A stretch of DNA of 64,000 bases from Flavobacterium sp. 270 (GTDB taxonomy: Bacteria > Bacteroidota > Bacteroidia > Flavobacteriales > Flavobacteriaceae): positions 112,521 to 176,520 of the forward strand of contig NZ_SODM01000004.1 of NCBI RefSeq assembly GCF_004368785.1. Direction: 5' to 3'. The position numbers and the translations under genes were made by a program. This document shows positions 33,841-41,063 of the stretch, one piece after another; the first letter of the stretch is position 1, and every line of letters begins with the position of its first letter. A model generated the notes under the pieces. It made no database searches. It saw nothing but the letters and a program-made list of their open reading frames with translations, and was not told where the DNA came from.

Positions 33841-35007
33841 ATGGCAGTAAAGCGAAAAATCTACGACCGAAATTTTAAATTGGAGGCTGTTTTACTTAGT
33901 TATAAAAAAGACAATATCGCAGATATTGAAAAACAGTTTGCAATTACTCCTTCTCTTCTGAACAGGTGGAGACAGGAATATCAAAAATTCGGAACAGGAA
34001 GTTTTCCCGGTCTTAATAAATTAAAAATACCTGCAGGACAGGAAGAAATATATCACCTTGAGAAACAGCTTAAAAATTCAGAACTAAACTTTGAAATACT
34101 GAAAAAAGGCACTAAATGCCTTTTAGCTGGAAAAATTATGAGTTACGAATTCATACAAAAAAATGAAAAAATGTATACCGTCAGAAGGATGTGCAGCGTG
34201 CTGGGCATCTCGGAAAGCAGTTATCGGAGATGGAAAAGACATCCTGTAACTGAAGCTAAGAAACGTAAAGAGCTTATTAAAGAAAAAATATCTTATTTAT
34301 TTTTTAAATCCAAAAAACGTTTTGGACCAGTAAGAATAGCGGCAGAAATGCATAAGCACGGATTGCCGATATCAAGCAAGCTGACAGCATATTATATGAA
34401 ACAATCAGGACTGCGAAAAAAAATCAAAAGAATGTATAAAATTACTACCGATTCGAAACACAATTTATATACCGCTCCGAATATTTTAAACCAGCAGTTT
34501 ACAGTGAACAGTCCTTCAGTAGTATGGGTATCAGACATAACTTACATAGCCTTAAATAAAAGATTCTTATATCTGACTATTATTATGGACCTCTTTGACA
34601 GAAAAATTATCGGCTGGAACTTGAGCACAAGACTCACGGCTGCAGAAACATCTCTTGCCGCATGGGAAATGGCAGTCAGCAGACGCATCATTTCCAGCAG
34701 GCTTTTATTTCACTCTGACAGAGGTGTTCAATATGCCTGCAAAGCTTTTACCAGTAAATTAGACTCCTACGAATGCGTGACAAGGAGTATGAGCAGAAAA
34801 GGAAATTCATATGACAATGCCGTTTCTGAGAGCTTTTTCAGCTCTATAAAAAGGGAGCTCATCTATCCCGGTAAACTTCTTACAAAGGTGCAGATGAAAG
34901 CTGAAATATATGAATATATAGAAAACTGGTACAATAAAAAAAGGAGACACTCTGCTTTGGGGTATAAAACTATTGAAGAATTCAATTGTATGTGCGGTCT
35001 GATTTAA
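33841..35007 (+). CDS. IS3-type transposase-like protein, single-frame OrfAB
   Basis: A 388-residue protein: N-terminal HTH (about 8-52, ending SLLNRWRQEYQKFG), leucine-zipper-like helix (about 68-90), second HTH module (about 105-195, RMCSVLGISESSYRRW) and rve/DDE domain (about 205-375). The DDE residues are intact: Asp in WVSDITYI, Asp in FHSDRGVQYA and Glu in DNAVSESFF. IS3 elements normally make this protein by -1 frameshifting between orfA and orfB; here it is one frame, although AAAAAAG followed by a small hairpin remains at 34102-34122. No terminal inverted repeats are evident. First of four related genes. Confidence 0.9.
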   Translation: MAVKRKIYDRNFKLEAVLLSYKKDNIADIEKQFAITPSLLNRWRQEYQKFGTGSFPGLNKLKIPAGQEEIYHLEKQLKNSELNFEILKKGTKCLLAGKIMSYEFIQKNEKMYTVRRMCSVLGISESSYRRWKRHPVTEAKKRKELIKEKISYLFFKSKKRFGPVRIAAEMHKHGLPISSKLTAYYMKQSGLRKKIKRMYKITTDSKHNLYTAPNILNQQFTVNSPSVVWVSDITYIALNKRFLYLTIIMDLFDRKIIGWNLSTRLTAAETSLAAWEMAVSRRIISSRLLFHSDRGVQYACKAFTSKLDSYECVTRSMSRKGNSYDNAVSESFFSSIKRELIYPGKLLTKVQMKAEIYEYIENWYNKKRRHSALGYKTIEEFNCMCGLI

Positions 35008-35130
35008 GCTCACTTGCCTCCTGCTGAAGTTTCAATGCCTATATTCAGACCATAGCGCCAATATGTCGACAGTAAAAGTAAAATTAAGCCCTCTGCGTTA
35101 AAAATATAATTTTCAATTTAATAATATAAT

Positions 35131-35727
35131 ATGAAAGCTGAAAGAGAAAAACATGATATATCAATTAAGGAAAAGGCAGTTCTGCTGAGTTATCAAACCA
35201 GTAGTATCTCCCAAGTTGAAAAGAAATTTAATATCTGCACCAATGTGCTGTACAGCTGGCGTGCCCAGTATAAAAAATCCGGCACTGCAGGATTCACATG
35301 TACGGGCGGTGAGGTACTGGATGCTAAAACCATAAAAATAAATGAACTCGAAAAAAAAATAAAAGAATCTAATTTAAAATTAGCCATTTTAAAAGACGGC
35401 ATTAGTATTCTCGGACAGGATAAAAAAATGATTTTTCATTTTATAGAGCGCCATGAAAAAAATTATCCCGTCACAAAAATATGCATGATTTTAGGCATAA
35501 ATGCCAGTACCTACTATTTATGGAAAAAACAAACTCTCACCGAAGCGAAAAGAAAGAAAAAATTAATGCAGGAAGAAATAAATGATGTATTTCTTTCCTC
35601 TAAACAACGTTACGGATGCCCAAGAATCACAATTGAGCTTAAAAAACGCGGTTATAAAATTTCAAGCGCAACAGTAGCGCGATATATGAGAGAATTAGGA
35701 ATTCATATTAAAACCACAAAATATTAA
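35131..35727 (+). CDS. IS3-type protein lacking the DDE domain
   Basis: A 198-residue protein homologous to the first half of the IS3-like neighbours: HTH (about 10-55, NVLYSWRAQYKKSG), zipper helix (about 68-90) and second HTH module (about 105-195) ending CPRITIELKKRG and RYMRELGIHIKTTKY. It stops where the full-length relatives enter the rve/DDE domain, and I see no DDE remnant after the stop. It could be a truncated transposase or a DNA-binding regulator derived from one. The gene at 37913 ends at the same homologous position. Confidence 0.85.
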   Translation: MKAEREKHDISIKEKAVLLSYQTSSISQVEKKFNICTNVLYSWRAQYKKSGTAGFTCTGGEVLDAKTIKINELEKKIKESNLKLAILKDGISILGQDKKMIFHFIERHEKNYPVTKICMILGINASTYYLWKKQTLTEAKRKKKLMQEEINDVFLSSKQRYGCPRITIELKKRGYKISSATVARYMRELGIHIKTTKY

Positions 35728-35902
35728 TACGGAATCCCTGCTCTGTAATAAGAAAAGACATGCGATCATGCACAAAAAACAAAGAAAATGAAGACTTAAA
35801 AGGACCTAGTGTTCCCATTTTATTGGAGGATAATCTACCATAATAACAATACAGCATCGTAAGATTAATCACTTAAAAAACCTTAAAAAACGTTAAATTT
35901 AT

Positions 35903-35910
35903 TATCTTTG
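35903..35910 (+). promoter_or_regulatory. -7 box TATCTTTG of the receiver gene
   Basis: TATCTTTG matches TAnnTTTG and lies 64 bp upstream of the receiver ATG at 35975. No clear -33 TTG is seen. It suggests that the receiver has its own promoter within the IS3-like cluster. Confidence 0.4.
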
Positions 35911-35974
35911 ATAAGCAGTTCAGGCATCTTCCTGTGAAAAGTCTGAATCAATATAAAAACTTAAACCGGCTCAG

Positions 35975-36370
35975 ATGGACACCAAAAATAAAATAGTACT
36001 GCTGGCTGATGATGATGAAGATGACAGAGCGCTTTTTGAGCAGGCGCTGTCTGCCGCAGATCCCAGTATACTGTTTTTTTACTCCGAAGACGGCTGTCAG
36101 GCTTTAGAGCGGCTAGGAACCCGGGGTTTCAGTCCTGATGTGGTTTTTATGGATATCAACATGCCTGTAATGAACGGCATAGAGTGCCTGAAAAAGATAA
36201 AGGAATCAAAAGAGTATAATAAAATTCCCGTGGTAATGTACAGCACCTGCGGCCTCTCTCAGACAAAAGACGAATGTCTGGCTCTGGGCGCGGCCGCCTT
36301 TGTGCAGAAACCCTCAAGTATCAGCAGCATAACCGATGAGATTAAAAACGTATTTGCCGGTCTTCCATAA
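35975..36370 (+). CDS. Single-domain response regulator
   Basis: A 131-residue CheY-like receiver: pocket LADDDEDD, phospho-acceptor Asp60 in FMDINMPVMNG, switch YSTCGLS and Lys in VQKPSSIS. It is compact, with no output domain. It is more G+C-rich than the receivers at 30164 and 30901 and lies between IS3-like genes on the same strand, an unusual setting. Confidence 0.9.
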   Translation: MDTKNKIVLLADDDEDDRALFEQALSAADPSILFFYSEDGCQALERLGTRGFSPDVVFMDINMPVMNGIECLKKIKESKEYNKIPVVMYSTCGLSQTKDECLALGAAAFVQKPSSISSITDEIKNVFAGLP

Positions 36371-36457
36371 AAAAATGCTCCTCCGGACAGCAGCTGTATA
36401 AACCGTAGCCCTGAAAAATACAGCACACAAGCACCTTAAACATTTAAATTTAACCTG

Positions 36458-37852
36458 ATGGCAGGAAATTACCAGTTTTACGATGCCGCATTCAAGGAAA
36501 CAGCCGTGCTTCAGAGTTATCACGCCCAGAGTATCTCGCAGCTCAGCAGAATGCTTGATATAAGACCTTCATTATTATACCGCTGGCGAGAGAAATATGA
36601 GAAATTCGGCACAGGCTGTTTCTGCGGTAAAGGTAAAAACAGGATGCATCCGATTTCTGGAATACAGCAGGAAACCCCAAAAAAATGCATCAGATCAAAA
36701 CGACGCTTTTTCGACAGTACTTTTAAAGAGCAGGCAGTGCAGCTGAGTTATAAACCCGGCACATTCACGTCAATTGAAAAAGAACACACCATTACCCCGG
36801 GTCTGTTGGCACGCTGGCGCAGGGAATATGAAAAATTCGGAGCAGGAAGCTTCAAAGGATCTGGAATTACCCGGATCAGCCCCGAGGAGCTGGCCGTATA
36901 TAAACTTGAAAAGCACTGCCGCGAATCCGAACTGCAGTATGAAATACTAAAAAAAGCGGCTCCCTTTCTTATAAAAGAAAAACCTGCAGTATATCTGTTT
37001 ATTAAAAAACATGAAAACAGCTATCCTCTCTATAAAATGTGCGGGGTTTTAGGAGTAAGTGAAAGCACCTACCGGCTCTGGAGAGAACATCCTGTTTCAG
37101 AAAAAAAACAGCACATCGCACAGCTCAAAGAAAAAATAAAGACCATTTTTTTTGAATATAATAAACAGTACGGCGGCACCAGACTATCAGAGGAACTAAA
37201 AAAAAGAGGCACCCATATTTCCCGCACCCAGGTTTCCCTTTACATGAAAGAAATGCGCCTGCGCCCAAAGGCAAAAAGAAAATACAAAGCCACCACAGAC
37301 TCTAAACACAATAACTATACTTCGCCTAATGTCTTAAACCAGAATTTTACAGCATCAGGACATTCTCAGATCTGGGTTTCAGACATCACCTACATCCAGA
37401 CCAGCAGACGTTTTTTATACCTTACCATAATTATGGATCTCTACGACCGTAAAATAGTCGGCTGGAATCTTTCCAGCACTCTGTCCGCAGAGCGCACCTC
37501 TCTGGCAGCGTGGACGATGGCAGAGAAGAGAAGGCAAATAAAAAAAGGTCTGGTATTTCATTCCGACCGGGGCGTACAGTATGCCTGCCGTTCTTTCACT
37601 TCTAAATTAGATTCTTATAACTGCGTCACCAGAAGCATGAGCCGAAGAGGAAATCATTTTGACAACGCCGCTGCAGAGAGTTTTTTCAACACCATTAAAC
37701 GCGAACTTATATACCATTATAATCTCCTTCCTAAAAAACAGCTTAAAGAACTCGTTGGAGAGTACATAGAAAACTGGTACAATAAAAACCGAATACATTC
37801 TTCCCTGCGGTATAAGACCATAGAGGAATTTAATGCAGGAGCCAGTATATAA
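36458..37852 (+). CDS. IS3-type transposase-like protein with duplicated N-terminal HTH
   Basis: A 464-residue protein. HTH copy A is at about 6-55 (SLLYRWREKYEKFGTG), HTH copy B at about 82-130 (GLLARWRREYEKFGAG), then a zipper helix, the second HTH module (VLGVSESTYRLW) and a complete rve domain with Asp in WVSDITYIQ, Asp in FHSDRGVQYA and Glu in DNAAAESFF. The extra ~75 residues come from duplication of the N-terminal HTH module, which may alter DNA recognition. It is one continuous frame, G+C-richer than the flanks. No flanking inverted repeats are visible. Confidence 0.88.
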   Translation: MAGNYQFYDAAFKETAVLQSYHAQSISQLSRMLDIRPSLLYRWREKYEKFGTGCFCGKGKNRMHPISGIQQETPKKCIRSKRRFFDSTFKEQAVQLSYKPGTFTSIEKEHTITPGLLARWRREYEKFGAGSFKGSGITRISPEELAVYKLEKHCRESELQYEILKKAAPFLIKEKPAVYLFIKKHENSYPLYKMCGVLGVSESTYRLWREHPVSEKKQHIAQLKEKIKTIFFEYNKQYGGTRLSEELKKRGTHISRTQVSLYMKEMRLRPKAKRKYKATTDSKHNNYTSPNVLNQNFTASGHSQIWVSDITYIQTSRRFLYLTIIMDLYDRKIVGWNLSSTLSAERTSLAAWTMAEKRRQIKKGLVFHSDRGVQYACRSFTSKLDSYNCVTRSMSRRGNHFDNAAAESFFNTIKRELIYHYNLLPKKQLKELVGEYIENWYNKNRIHSSLRYKTIEEFNAGASI

Positions 37853-37912
37853 ATCCAGCTTCTCCGTACAGACTGTTCCGTATTTAAAAAATTATAACGA
37901 AAATCAGCGGCA

Positions 37913-38512
37913 ATGAAAAGAAACCTAAAAGTTTACCCGCGCAGTTTCAAACAAGAGGCCGTCCGGCTCAGTTATCAAAGAGGCTGTATCGAACAGGTGG
38001 AAAAAGAGCTGGGCATTACACCCTCCCTGCTGAACCGCTGGCGACAGGATTATGAAAAATTCGGCGCCGGCAGTTTCTGCGGTTCCGGTTATTTAAAAAT
38101 GAACCCTGAACAGCAGAAAATTCATAACCTTAAAAAAAGAATCAAAAAGGCGGAACTTCAGTCTGAGATCTTAAAAAAAGCCGTACCGTTTCTCAAACTC
38201 GGAAATCCTGCCGTGATGGCATTTATAGAGAATCACAAAGAGAAGTACAGCCTGAAAATGATCTGCAGCGTTTTAGGCATTTCACCGCATACTTACAGGA
38301 AATGGAAAAATGATTTTATTTCAGAAACACAGCAGAAGAGAAATAAAGTTAAACAAGAAATAACCAAGCTGTTTTATAAGGCCGAGAAACGCTACGGCTG
38401 TGCAAGGATTACCGTGGAACTTCATAAGCTGGGGTATCAGATAACAAGTACAACAACTGGACGGTATATGAGAGAGCTGGGGCTTTACGTTTCAGTTAAA
38501 AGAGAATCTTGA
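37913..38512 (+). CDS. IS3-type protein lacking the DDE domain
   Basis: A 199-residue protein with the same order as the gene at 35131: HTH (SLLNRWRQDYEKFG), zipper helix, second HTH module (SVLGISPHTYRKW) and the end RYMRELGLYVSVKRES. It starts 60 bp after the preceding gene. It ends just before the DDE domain, as the 198-residue relative does, and the downstream sequence shows no DDE remnant. Either it is a functional DNA-binding short form or it was truncated. Confidence 0.85.
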   Translation: MKRNLKVYPRSFKQEAVRLSYQRGCIEQVEKELGITPSLLNRWRQDYEKFGAGSFCGSGYLKMNPEQQKIHNLKKRIKKAELQSEILKKAVPFLKLGNPAVMAFIENHKEKYSLKMICSVLGISPHTYRKWKNDFISETQQKRNKVKQEITKLFYKAEKRYGCARITVELHKLGYQITSTTTGRYMRELGLYVSVKRES

Positions 38513-38914
38513 TCGTTCCACATTAAAATACTAAACTGAAACATCGAAGAAATAGTAAAGAATTTTCAGCATCAATAGTCTGGCTCCAGCGTACTAATCT
38601 GCCCTTATATCACAGTAAGCTCTTTCTAAAATATGTTAATTCAAAATCAACAGATTATTACTTATCGTGTATAAATTATAAAACAGAATTATTGCATTTA
38701 TCATAAAAGAATATTTTGGAGTGGATAACTTTTTACAACTAAAAATTAAGACGTTTTATTTGATATCCAAAAACTTAATTTTCATAATATTGAAGATTAA
38801 AAAATCAATTTTACATTTTTAAATCTTATATTTACAACATATAAAATAGCGTACAAAAAACCAAAAAAGTTGCTTAGCGATCAATAACTTAAAAGAAAAA
38901 TCAATAATTTTACT

Positions 38915-39000
38915 TTCATGGCAGAATCGTGGCACTCTAGTTTTTAAAAATTGAAAATGCAGTATAAGCAGGCTTTCCCAAGCTAAGGTTCGAATCCTGC
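38915..39000 (+). repeat. Dispersed direct repeat R8, next to the recombinase
   Basis: TGGCAGAATCGTGGCAC begins at 38919; TTCGAATC follows at 38989, offset 70. Beyond the core it continues CTGCTCTGATTTC, unlike the GG(A)GATG of R1-R4 and R7. The middle has TGC-AGTATAA-GCA and GCTT-TCCC-AAGC mini-hairpins. It is the copy closest to the integrase gene and may be the boundary of the accessory region. Confidence 0.88.
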
Positions 39001-39036
39001 TCTGATTTCTACACACAACAATTTTAAAAGCATTCT

Positions 39037-39072
39037 ATAAAAACGTCTCACTTACGAAATGAGACGTTTTTA
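39037..39072. terminator. Terminator after the recombinase gene
   Basis: AAAACGTCTCA (39040-39050) pairs with TGAGACGTTTT (39060-39070), flanked by A and T runs on either side. It can act for the minus-strand recombinase and for plus-strand transcription from the repeat region. Confidence 0.82.
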
Positions 39073-39084
39073 CTTTACAAAATT

Positions 39085-40233
39085 CTACTCTAGCGAAATT
39101 CTGTTTGCCGCATCCCTCTTTTTCTGGTCAATCACTCTTGCATATACCTGTGTAGTCTTTACATTCCTATGGCCCAGCATCTTTGAAACCGTAAAAATAT
39201 CAGTTCCTGCTGTAATTTGAAGTGTTGCATAAGTATGTCTGAAACAGTGAAAAGTAATATGTTTACTGATTCCAGATAATGCCACCCAAAGAGGAACAGT
39301 CTTGTCTACATCGCATTTTCTCAATCCTTTAAACACCAGCTCCTTTTCACCCTTTTTCTTTCCTAAAAGCTCAAAAGCCTCCTCAGAAATCGGCATTGAC
39401 TCCACTCCGTCCGTTTTTTTCTGCCTGAAAAATATATAGTAACCATCATTTTCGATATACTGGATCTCGGACCAGGTCAGCTTCTTAATATCAACATAAC
39501 GAATACCGGTAAGAACAGAAAACATTGAAATCTTGCGAACCAGAAGATTAGGACAAGGTGTAGCAAACAAGCGCTTTGTTTCTTCCAAAGTCATAAAATT
39601 GCGCTGGGATTCCATTTCTTTAATACAGCTTATTTTGGAATTGATATCAGTTTTCAATTTATCTTCTCTGTAAGCCCTTTTAAGAGTCGTTTTGATTTTA
39701 TTGTAGTAAGAAAGTGCCGTATTGCGCGACAGTTTTTTCTGGGTATTTCTAAGACTTCTGGCTTTTAAAAGATAATCCCTGAAGTCTTCAATTAAAGTTA
39801 CCGTCACGTCTTGAAATAATAAGTCTTTTCCATTCAAAAATCCCTCAAAATGGGAGATGGCGCAATTCCAGATAGACAAATTGTTTCCTTCTTTTTTCTT
39901 TCCTAGTTTCTTATAATACTGTAGGAATGATTCTCTTCCAACTGCCTGAATTTTCAACTGCTCTTTCTCAAATCCTGAATAAACTTCCATTTTATTTATT
40001 TCATTCTGTCTTCTGGCCCGAATCAGTTCCGCTGTGTGCATATTCTCCATATTAGCCATTTTCTGATACTGGTCAGCAGGTTTTGAATACACATAAAGCT
40101 TTAAAAATTCACGTCTTGTAAAACAGTTTGAGTCTTCATCCCACAGCGGCGGATAAAAATCTAAATACAAAGACATTCTACCTTGAGATATAGCCTTTTT
40201 TCTAAGCGTTGCGATACTTTTACTCATGATCAA
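39085..40233 (-). CDS. Tyrosine recombinase (site-specific integrase)
   Basis: A 382-residue recombinase of phage-integrase type. An N-terminal arm-binding region (about 1-90) and a SAM-like core-binding domain (about 100-205) precede the catalytic domain (about 215-375), which has Arg in LTGIRYVDIK, His and Arg in TFHCFRHTYAT, a second His in MLGHRNVKTTQVY and the nucleophilic Tyr just after it. All catalytic residues look intact. The gene overlaps the end of the upstream zinc-ribbon/HTH gene by 14 bp, so they are co-translated. It ends about 85 bp from repeat R8. It is the best candidate for the enzyme that acts on the R repeats, but this is inferred from position and shared motifs. Confidence 0.92.
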   Translation of the reverse strand: MIMSKSIATLRKKAISQGRMSLYLDFYPPLWDEDSNCFTRREFLKLYVYSKPADQYQKMANMENMHTAELIRARRQNEINKMEVYSGFEKEQLKIQAVGRESFLQYYKKLGKKKEGNNLSIWNCAISHFEGFLNGKDLLFQDVTVTLIEDFRDYLLKARSLRNTQKKLSRNTALSYYNKIKTTLKRAYREDKLKTDINSKISCIKEMESQRNFMTLEETKRLFATPCPNLLVRKISMFSVLTGIRYVDIKKLTWSEIQYIENDGYYIFFRQKKTDGVESMPISEEAFELLGKKKGEKELVFKGLRKCDVDKTVPLWVALSGISKHITFHCFRHTYATLQITAGTDIFTVSKMLGHRNVKTTQVYARVIDQKKRDAANRISLE

Positions 40234-40789
40234 TGCTTTTTAAATAAATATCTAAATCCTTTCTCTGCACATAAGTAAATTTTCCAGAAGTAAATTTACG
40301 TATGCTGTGTTTCTTGATTAAAAAATACAAGCCAGTCTGACTTATTCCATAAAATGCCTGTGCCTGAGTTATGGTACAGCATTCATTAAGGTCTATAATC
40401 TGAGGTTCCTGAGCCGGCTTTACATCCACCGGCTCATTTATTACAAAAAGAGCTTCTATACTTTTTGTACTTACAAACTTCCTTCTGCCAAGCTTCACTG
40501 TTTCTACGTCATTTCTTGTAATCATTCTGTATAATGTCCTTCTGCTTATACCAAAAAATTGTACACAATTGTTTATACTTAAATAATCCCGTTTTTTAAC
40601 AGCTTCAAAATCCAGTAATCTAATACCTTCAGTTTCCTTATTACTGACATCAACTATGTTGTGCCTGGTAATTAATTTGTAGTTCTTACTACTGCATTTT
40701 AGGGAGCAGAACTTGGTTTTGGTTGTTTTTGCCGTAAATTCTTGGCTGCAGAACTGGCAGATTCTTGTAATTCGAATGTTTGAACTCAT
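40220..40789 (-). CDS. Zinc-ribbon plus double-HTH DNA-binding protein
   Basis: A 189-residue protein. An N-terminal zinc ribbon (Cys11, Cys14, Cys28, Cys32) is followed by two excisionase/MerR-like HTH_17 modules: about 68-115 (INNCVQFFGISRRTLYRMI) and about 132-180 (ITQAQAFYGISQTGLYFLI). Such proteins act as recombination directionality factors or regulators of integrase genes. It heads the operon with the recombinase. Five tandem decamers lie 52-101 bp upstream of its start. Its two HTHs could bind two adjacent decamers. Confidence 0.85.
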   Translation of the reverse strand: MSSNIRITRICQFCSQEFTAKTTKTKFCSLKCSSKNYKLITRHNIVDVSNKETEGIRLLDFEAVKKRDYLSINNCVQFFGISRRTLYRMITRNDVETVKLGRRKFVSTKSIEALFVINEPVDVKPAQEPQIIDLNECCTITQAQAFYGISQTGLYFLIKKHSIRKFTSGKFTYVQRKDLDIYLKSIDHE

Positions 40790-40840
40790 AATTTTTTACT
40801 TTTTTAGTTATGTGCCCTACATTATCCATTAAATACTGTC

Positions 40841-40890
40841 CTGATGTGTCATAATGTGCCATAAGATGCCAAAATGTGCCAAAACCTGCC
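40841..40890 (-). repeat. Five tandem decamers upstream of the HTH/recombinase operon
   Basis: On the plus strand the units are CTGATGTGTC, ATAATGTGCC, ATAAGATGCC, AAAATGTGCC and AAAACCTGCC, exactly 10 bp apart. On the minus strand this is a run of GGCA(C/T)ATTTT-type units. The period of one helical turn puts all sites on one DNA face. The TGGCA core is also the doubled motif of the R repeat left arm. Probably an operator or an arm-binding array for the HTH protein or recombinase. Confidence 0.75.
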
Positions 40891-40987
40891 CTTATCATTA
40901 TTTTTTCATTCTATCTCGAATTTCGAGGTACAAATAAGGTACAAATTTGAGCAAAAAAACACCAAATATTCCAAAATACAATTCAAT

Positions 40988-41033
40988 AAAAAAAGAGCTA
41001 AAATGTTAATTACCAACATTCTAACTCTTTTTG
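40988..41033 (-). terminator. Terminator after mnmE
   Basis: AAAAAGAG (40990-40997) pairs with CTCTTTTT (41125-type position 41025-41032) and AATGTT (41002-41007) with AACATT (41015-41020). A T-run follows on the plus strand and an A-run on the other side. It lies 31 bp past the mnmE stop. Confidence 0.7.
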
Positions 41034-41063
41034 TTATTTTTGTTTTGTGATTCTTTGCGCCTT

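Larger units (their letters stand above)
38513..39084. other. Gene-free stretch with R8 and terminator
   Basis: 570 bp between the IS3-like cluster and the convergent recombinase gene. It holds repeat R8 and the recombinase terminator. No gene is visible in the first 400 bp. Confidence 0.55.

Noticed and set aside
33841..38512. Annotating the IS3-like genes as complete insertion sequences
   Set aside because: I could not find terminal inverted repeats or target duplications, so only the genes are listed.
2697..39000. Classical integron cassette array
   Set aside because: The recombinase lacks any sign of the IntI-specific insertion that I can recognise, gene orientation is mixed, several blocks hold many genes and the repeats do not show attC-type RYYYAAC/GTTRRRY ends.
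2697..39000. CRISPR array
   Set aside because: The repeats are 1.5-13 kb apart and the intervals are genes, not spacers.
38915..39010. tRNA gene in repeat R8 (and other R copies)
   Set aside because: The right end GGTTCGAATCC looks like a T-arm and the left end resembles a D-arm region, but the T-stem pairs in only three positions, no acceptor stem forms and the length between the parts is too great. A tRNA-derived origin of the repeat is possible; a working tRNA is not.
40689..40898. 69-residue minus-strand frame upstream of the HTH gene
   Set aside because: It overlaps the tandem decamers and the start of the zinc-ribbon gene in another frame and has no protein-like features.
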